Below, one piece after another: positions 59,336 to 64,000 of a stretch of 64,000 nucleotides of DNA (its first letter is position 1; the number at the start of each line of letters is the position of its first letter). Under the pieces are notes generated by a model, which worked only from the letters and a program-made list of their open reading frames with translations, did no database searches and was not told the DNA's origin. Source of the DNA: Opitutaceae bacterium (GTDB lineage: Bacteria; Verrucomicrobiota; Verrucomicrobiia; Opitutales; Opitutaceae); the NCBI GenBank assembly GCA_028284385.1, contig JANQRT010000054.1:62001-126000 (forward strand). The letters run 5' to 3'. The translations under genes and the position numbers were made by a program.

Positions 59336-60013
59336 ATGTTAGAGAAAGTATCCACTTCGCAAGCGGTTGTAAACCTGTTTACCGATAGGATTAGAATGGG
59401 CGAATTGAAGCCCGGAGATTCGCTCCCGAGTGAAAAGGCGCTGCAGGAGGAATTAAAGGTAAGCCGTTTCGCTTTGCGGGAAGGGCTGGCTCGGCTCAGC
59501 GCGCTTGGCATTATCGAAGTCACGCATGGCAGGGGAGCGACCGTCACCGATAATATTAATCCGATTTCGTTGAAAAACGTCTTCCTGCCGATGCATCCGA
59601 ATCTCCGGTCGGAGACGCGCGAGCATTTGCTGGAGGCGCGGCTGTTATTGGAAGGCGAGCTTGCTTATCTAGCTGCGAAGCGACGGACGCGCGAGCATTT
59701 GAAAGCCTTTAGGCGTATTTTAAAGGACACCAGCGAAGCGCTCGACGATAGGGAAAAATTTGGGGTTTTGGATATGATTTTTCACAAGACGATTGCCGAG
59801 GCTGCCGGCAACAGCTATCTCCTCCAGATGCATATGGTCATTCGAGATCAGCTTCAACCTGTCTTACTTAAGCATGCCGGAACCGAGGGGCGCTGTCAGG
59901 TCATTCTTGAAGCGCATGACAAGGTTTACCAGGCGATAAAAAGCAAGGCCGCTACCAAAGCGCGGGCTCAGGCCATTCAAAATCTGAAAGTCTTCGAGAA
60001 GAACTACGAGTAA
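59336..60013 (+). CDS. FadR/GntR family transcriptional regulator with FCD domain
   Basis: A 225-residue regulator. The GntR winged helix is clear (VNLFTDRIRMGELKPGDSLPSEKALQEELKVSRFALREGLARLSALGIIEVTHGRGA). The FCD ligand domain follows from about residue 90 (LLEARLLLEGELAYLAAKR, LDMIFHKTIAEAAGNSYLLQMH), with metal-site residues Asp, His and His expected in it. FCD regulators respond to organic acids or sugar acids. It precedes a TonB-dependent receptor gene by 365 bp and may control it. Confidence 0.9.
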   Translation: MLEKVSTSQAVVNLFTDRIRMGELKPGDSLPSEKALQEELKVSRFALREGLARLSALGIIEVTHGRGATVTDNINPISLKNVFLPMHPNLRSETREHLLEARLLLEGELAYLAAKRRTREHLKAFRRILKDTSEALDDREKFGVLDMIFHKTIAEAAGNSYLLQMHMVIRDQLQPVLLKHAGTEGRCQVILEAHDKVYQAIKSKAATKARAQAIQNLKVFEKNYE

Positions 60014-60378
60014 GCTCGGAATGGCTCTTTCGTAGACTGTGTTTCTGTAGTTGCAAACCGACGTCGGGCAAATTCACAAATCAATGCGTTTTGACGCGGG
60101 AAAAGAGAAAAAAATCTGAAATTGCTCGGGTTGCTTTGCAAACGCGCCCTCTGTTTCTAATCTTAAAGCCGTCAATTTCAACCCGCGCTTCTCTGCGCAA
60201 TTTATAGTCGCCTATTCGTTCCATTTTTTCGAAGACGTCGACAACTGGTAAGATCAGTATAATAAATCTAATTATTTATTGACAGCGCCTGGGCGGTTTT
60301 ACTTAATTCGCCACTGTTTTGTAGACGGGTTACCCCAAAAACGACCTCAAACTAAACGAATCCGTAACGTATCCTGAT
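60014..60378 (+). other. Intergenic region with probable promoter of the TonB receptor gene (365 bp)
   Basis: No gene is visible. TTGACA at 60279-60284 is a good -35 box, but candidate -10 sites (TACTTA at 60300, TTAATT at 60304) have poor spacing. TATAAT occurs at 60258-60263 without a matching -35. A leader of about 60 bp would precede the ATG. Confidence 0.4.
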
Positions 60379-62661
60379 ATGAACTACAACCCTCGTTCAA
60401 TCCTGCGATTGTCGATAGTTGCAGCCTTGTTGCCGCTATCTTCCATCGCTCAAGACGACGATGATATATATACGCTTATGCCATTCTCGGTTACTTCCGA
60501 GCGTGAGCAGGGCTATCGCGCGACGACGACCATTTCGGCTTCGCGCCTGAATGTACCGCTCGATGAAGTGCCTGTGAACATCCCTGTGATGACGGCTGAC
60601 TTTATCGACGACACTGTGAGCATCACCCAGCGTGAAGCTCTCGAGTGGCATGCTGCCGTAGAAGGCAAGAACGTGCGTGGCTTTGGTACGGAAGAATTCT
60701 ACCGCCATGGCTTCCAGCACTTGTCTGATACTCAGGGCTTCCTTATTCAAAGAATGGAAATCGTTCGTGGCCCAACCGCTATTCTCAGTGGTCCCATCCA
60801 CCCTGGTGGAGCCATTAACGTGATCACCAAGCAGGCTGTTCTTGGATCCGACTTTGGAGAATCTCGCTTCCAGCATACGTTTGCGGAAGACCATTCCTAC
60901 CAAAACATTGGTCTAGACATCAATGCGGGTAACTTGGGTCCTGAAGCGGACTATGGTTCGACTCTCGCTTTCCGCTTTGTAGGAGCCTATCAGTATGATT
61001 CTGGAGCGGGACCGCATGTAAACAAGAACTACGGTTCGTTTATGACCTCCGCTCGTTGGCGTCCTCTGGAAACCACTACGGTTACGGCTGAGTTTTATCA
61101 CTACAAGCTGGACTCTGACAGAACGGATCAGTTTGCGGCCATGAGGTTGAACATGCCTGTCGATCCGAACAACGGAGCTCAGCAGCCAGTCGCTATTGCT
61201 GCCCTTGATCAAGGCCTGGATATTCCAGCCAGTCACACCTGGCTTGGTCCTGACGCCTCAGCGCCGGAAACGAACAATGAGTTTCTCATCAACGTGAACC
61301 ATCAGGTTTCGGACAACTTGTTCTTCGATCTGTCATTCACTCGCGCGGACCGCGATCTCGACTTCATCAATATGTTCCATGGAAATGGCATGGGCACCTT
61401 CCGTTTGGCCCTCAAGGATGGAGCTCCCAGTGGATCGCAAGATCTGAACGACTATATGATTGAACGTCGCATGGGTAGGTCTCGCCTCATTGGCAACATC
61501 ATCGATCAGGCCAGCCTTCTGGCTACCTGGATTCCGGACGCGGACGGAGAGTCGAATCATCAAGTCATGTTCGGCTTCCAAAGCTTCGATCAGGACAAGG
61601 TCCTCGATTTCAGATGGCTACGTAGTCGCGAAACGGACGATCTTTGGCACAGCGCAGTGCCTGTCACGGCTAGGACAGCGGACGAACTCGCTTATGATTT
61701 TAGCCTTCTGTACGAAGATGTTCATCTAGATCGCCTTGAAGTAAATTCCCAGGACACCTTGTTTGTCAATTGGACGGGCGAGTGGCTGGATGGACAGCTT
61801 CACACGATGATCGGCTGGTTCAACACGAGCCTAACTCAAGACATGACGAACTTCGGTTCTACCGAGCGTATCCATGATAGCGACCGCGACCTTCCCCAGT
61901 TGGGAGCCGTTTATGACATCAATGAAGATCTCGGTGTCTATGTCGCGGTCACAGAGTCGGCTGCCATAAACACCAATCAAGCTCCGCCAGCAGACCAATC
62001 TGATTTCTTCTTCCCTCCCAAAGTAGGGGAAATGAAGGAGATTGGTATACGTTTCGATCTCTTCGAAGAGAAAGTAGTCGGCAGTCTGGGTTACTACAAC
62101 GTGGATCAAACTGATGTGGTGTCTTTCAATTCTGAGACTCAACAGTTTGTGCCTTTGGGCGACGTTGAATCTACAGGTTTCGACTTGGATATCTTCTACT
62201 ATCCAACCGAAAACTGGTCTGTTATTTTCGGTTGGGCGAATAACGACAAGGATGTCCCCGCTGTGACGGCTGGCGTTGCTGACCGTAATGTTTTCGCGAG
62301 TCCACGCAACAAGTTCTCCGTATGGACCAAGTATAACATTATTGACGGTCCTCTCTCTGGAATCTCGTTTGGTGGCGGCTTCAAGTCAGTTGAAGGCACT
62401 CCGACCTCTCGTAACGGTTTCACTGGCAAGAATCCTGACCGCACTCGTCTAGACGTCTTCGCCCAGAAGAAGGGGGCGCTGACTGATGGTATCGACTACT
62501 ATCTGCAGTTGAACATCCGTAACCTCACAGGCGAAGAGTTCCTGAACCAGACGGTTAGTATCGGTCAGGGTATCCAGTATGGATGGAGGCCCAATTCGGC
62601 TGATCGCTATGAATTCCATCGCGACCCCGAGTACACGATTACTGGTGGTCTAAAGTGGTAG
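60379..62661 (+). CDS. TonB-dependent outer-membrane receptor
   Basis: A 760-residue outer-membrane protein. After the signal peptide (to about residue 24, SSIAQ) come the TonB-box-like segment IYTLMPFSVTSE and the plug domain (VPVNIPVMTADFIDDT, FLIQRMEIVRGPTAILSGPIHPGGAINVITKQ). The rest is a 22-strand-type barrel ending in EYTITGGLKW with a terminal aromatic residue. It imports siderophores, oligosaccharides or similar ligands; the ligand is unknown. The plug is about 15 residues shorter than usual between the two halves. A FadR-type regulator lies upstream; a strong terminator follows. Confidence 0.93.
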   Translation: MNYNPRSILRLSIVAALLPLSSIAQDDDDIYTLMPFSVTSEREQGYRATTTISASRLNVPLDEVPVNIPVMTADFIDDTVSITQREALEWHAAVEGKNVRGFGTEEFYRHGFQHLSDTQGFLIQRMEIVRGPTAILSGPIHPGGAINVITKQAVLGSDFGESRFQHTFAEDHSYQNIGLDINAGNLGPEADYGSTLAFRFVGAYQYDSGAGPHVNKNYGSFMTSARWRPLETTTVTAEFYHYKLDSDRTDQFAAMRLNMPVDPNNGAQQPVAIAALDQGLDIPASHTWLGPDASAPETNNEFLINVNHQVSDNLFFDLSFTRADRDLDFINMFHGNGMGTFRLALKDGAPSGSQDLNDYMIERRMGRSRLIGNIIDQASLLATWIPDADGESNHQVMFGFQSFDQDKVLDFRWLRSRETDDLWHSAVPVTARTADELAYDFSLLYEDVHLDRLEVNSQDTLFVNWTGEWLDGQLHTMIGWFNTSLTQDMTNFGSTERIHDSDRDLPQLGAVYDINEDLGVYVAVTESAAINTNQAPPADQSDFFFPPKVGEMKEIGIRFDLFEEKVVGSLGYYNVDQTDVVSFNSETQQFVPLGDVESTGFDLDIFYYPTENWSVIFGWANNDKDVPAVTAGVADRNVFASPRNKFSVWTKYNIIDGPLSGISFGGGFKSVEGTPTSRNGFTGKNPDRTRLDVFAQKKGALTDGIDYYLQLNIRNLTGEEFLNQTVSIGQGIQYGWRPNSADRYEFHRDPEYTITGGLKW

Positions 62662-62696
62662 TCATCGTTTAACTACAGTTTTAATTTCGAATTTCG

Positions 62697-62729
62697 GAGC
62701 TGGATGATTTATTCATCCAGCTCTTTTTT
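62697..62729 (+). terminator. Rho-independent terminator of the TonB receptor gene
   Basis: A perfect 11-bp stem (62697-62707 with 62713-62723), 5-nt loop and six T. It overlaps the last codons and stop of the convergent rsmA gene (stop at 62709). Confidence 0.92.
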
Positions 62730-63554
62730 CTTGGCCATTCCCAAGGCTATCCAATTCTCCAAGGGAATCTGTTCGGAGCGCGATTTCGAATCGATCTGTA
62801 GCAATTCCATATGCGCGAGCCATTCTCTCGCTAGATCGCTCTCCAGATTTTTCAGTAGAACGCCGACTTGTTTGCGACGCTGTTGAAAAAGTTCGCGAAT
62901 CAACTGTTTGGCGTCCTCGGAAAATAGATACGGAAATTCCTTGCGTCTGATTAGAAGGAGTTGGGATGCCACCTCCGGTTTCGGATAGAAGCAGTTCGAA
63001 CTGACGTTGTGGTGATCGGATATCTCGTACGCCGCTTGTAGAAAAATGCTAATAGCTCCGAATTGCTTTCCACCCTCTTTAGCCGTGTATCGCTGAGCGG
63101 CCTCTTTTTGTAGCATCAGCGTCATAGATTGGGGCAGCTTGCCGCTAAGAACGCTATCCATCCAAGGCGTTGAAATCGCGTAAGGCAAATTGGCAACGAC
63201 TTTAAAGTTCTCGATTTCGCTCGGCAACCCGGCCAGCGGAAAATCAAGGGCATCGCCTTCCATTACATGGAATCGTTCGCCCTGCAATGAATCCTCTTTT
63301 TGCAGATAGTCTGCCAATCGCTTGTCCTTTTCGATTGAATACACATTTGCTCCCGCTTCGATTAGGGCTCGTGAAAGCGTACCCAGTCCAGGACCGATTT
63401 CTACAATCGTATCGTTGCTCTGGATATCAGCCAGTTCGAGCGATTTTCTAACAATATTGCCTTCGATCAGAAAGTTTTGCCCCAGTTTCCTAACCGGTCT
63501 ATGCCCGATCTTCTCCAGCAAGGCTCTGGTTTGTGAAGGGGTGAGAGGTCGCAT
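62709..63554 (-). CDS. rsmA: 16S rRNA adenine dimethyltransferase (A1518/A1519)
   Basis: RsmA (KsgA) dimethylates two adenines near the 3' end of 16S rRNA. The 281-residue protein has HRPVRKLGQNFLIEGNIV, the SAM-binding VEIGPGLGTLSRALIEAG, VYSIEKDKRLADYL, and the catalytic motif VVANLPYAIST. The C-terminal domain contains NCFYPKPEVASQLLLIRRK. Length is normal. The 3' end overlaps the terminator of the convergent TonB receptor gene. It lies 46 bp downstream of trpC on the same strand and may be co-transcribed. Confidence 0.96.
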   Translation of the reverse strand: MRPLTPSQTRALLEKIGHRPVRKLGQNFLIEGNIVRKSLELADIQSNDTIVEIGPGLGTLSRALIEAGANVYSIEKDKRLADYLQKEDSLQGERFHVMEGDALDFPLAGLPSEIENFKVVANLPYAISTPWMDSVLSGKLPQSMTLMLQKEAAQRYTAKEGGKQFGAISIFLQAAYEISDHHNVSSNCFYPKPEVASQLLLIRRKEFPYLFSEDAKQLIRELFQQRRKQVGVLLKNLESDLAREWLAHMELLQIDSKSRSEQIPLENWIALGMAKKKELDE

Positions 63555-63600
63555 TTACTATTCGGATTCGCCTATGCCTGGCGGAGACGAGGTCACCGTT

Positions 63601-64000
63601 TCAGGTAGCGTTGTGAAACTGCTCAATCAATGATGCTGGCGATTCCGATTTCATCAGAGCTTCTCCTACTAAGACCGCATCCGCTCCTGCTTGCTTCACG
63701 CGGATGGCATCCCCTTCGCTCCAAATGCCGCTTTCGCTTATCGCTACCACATTTTCAGGAAATTGAGGAATCAGCTTTTCTGAAAAAGCGAGATCCGTTT
63801 TAAATACCGCCAGGTCTCGATTGTTTACGCCGATGATTTTCGGATCGTGCTTCAGACACGTCTCAAGCTCCGCTTCGGAATGAATTTCGTAGAGCGAATC
63901 GAGGCCAGCAAGATCGGCTGCCTCCCTTAACCCTTTCATGGTGTCATCGTCTAACGCTCTCACGATAATGAGAATCGCTGCCGCTCCCGCCATGGCCGCT
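63601..64000 (-). CDS. trpC: Indole-3-glycerol phosphate synthase, C-terminal part (5' end outside window)
   Basis: The frame runs off the window edge; the ATG at 63993 is inside the gene, not its start. Visible elements of the TIM barrel: ILIIVRALDD (strand 4), EIHSEAELETCL, IIGVNNRDLAVFKTDL (phosphate and substrate contacts), VAISESGIWSEGDA and GADAVLVGEALMKS. This is the last half of TrpC, which forms the indole ring in tryptophan synthesis. Confidence 0.93.
   Translation of the reverse strand, partial: AAMAGAAAILIIVRALDDDTMKGLREAADLAGLDSLYEIHSEAELETCLKHDPKIIGVNNRDLAVFKTDLAFSEKLIPQFPENVVAISESGIWSEGDAIRVKQAGADAVLVGEALMKSESPASLIEQFHNAT

Noticed and set aside
1..64000. CRISPR array, prophage, rRNA operon or insertion sequence
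   Set aside because: No regularly spaced repeats, phage structural genes, rRNA sequence or transposase were seen in the window.

Overview
The window looks like a chromosomal stretch from a marine or environmental member of the Verrucomicrobiota, most likely class Opitutae (Puniceicoccales/Pelagicoccus-like). This rests on a Minf_1886-family protein, secreted proteins carrying a C-terminal beta-sandwich module typical of the phylum, a DUF3568 lipoprotein, an 'SLEDLLKAKR'-type membrane protein, a compact Opitutae-style TonB-dependent receptor, and a tRNA-associated GIY-YIG nuclease element. Taxonomy is inferred from family recognition; no database search was run. Coding density is high, mostly short operons, with a partial gene at each edge (chemoreceptor C-terminus at left, trpC at right).

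Layout. 1-8.4 kb: chemoreceptor tail, papain-like protease, tRNA-queuosine mannosyltransferase homologue, FmdB-like protein, lnt plus a DUF6580 membrane protein, gamma-carbonic anhydrase with an amidohydrolase, and a possible kinase-fold protein. 8.4-13.6 kb: GNAT acetyltransferase, OGG1-type glycosylase, alpha-E protein, small secreted protein and UvrD/PcrA helicase. 13.7-15.6 kb: two tandem secreted paralogues. 15.6-18.4 kb: proB, frr, pyrH and tRNA-Gln(UUG). 18.35-19.05 kb: a duplicated tRNA 3' end followed by a hairpin-rich leader and a GIY-YIG nuclease. 19-28 kb: AsmA-like, DUF3568 and TPR proteins, a CDF transporter, a large subtilase with a predicted beta-propeller, an aminotransferase and a membrane protein. 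28.1-30.6 kb: a three-gene operon pairing a Pycsar-effector-like membrane protein with an FMN glutamate-synthase-like enzyme and DoxX. 31-39 kb: PIG-L deacetylase, amidohydrolase, GH2 beta-mannosidase, and a giant FAD/Fe-S D-2-hydroxyacid dehydrogenase coupled to a TSUP transporter. 39-48 kb: fbaA, an AT-rich orphan, HxlR, an XRE protein with a degenerate cyclase-like domain, a PLD protein, metE, a beta-hydroxyacid dehydrogenase, and an arsR-arsC-aquaporin operon. 48-53 kb: two divergent hybrid histidine kinases. 53-64 kb: mog, Minf_1886 protein, M16 peptidase, lexA with two small downstream ORFs, a FadR-type regulator, a TonB receptor, rsmA and trpC.

The most unusual structures are: (1) the tRNA-Gln 3' end duplicated 217 bp downstream, directly abutting a hairpin-rich leader and a GIY-YIG nuclease; (2) the lexA locus, where a perfect 20-bp palindrome contains the start codon, suggesting a leaderless, autoregulated transcript, followed by two tightly coupled unrecognised small ORFs with a strong internal hairpin; (3) the Pycsar-effector-like protein heading a metabolic-looking operon; (4) the XRE protein fused to a cyclase-homology domain lacking a metal-binding Asp; and (5) a hybrid kinase whose apparent N-terminal membrane region has no standard in-frame start codon.
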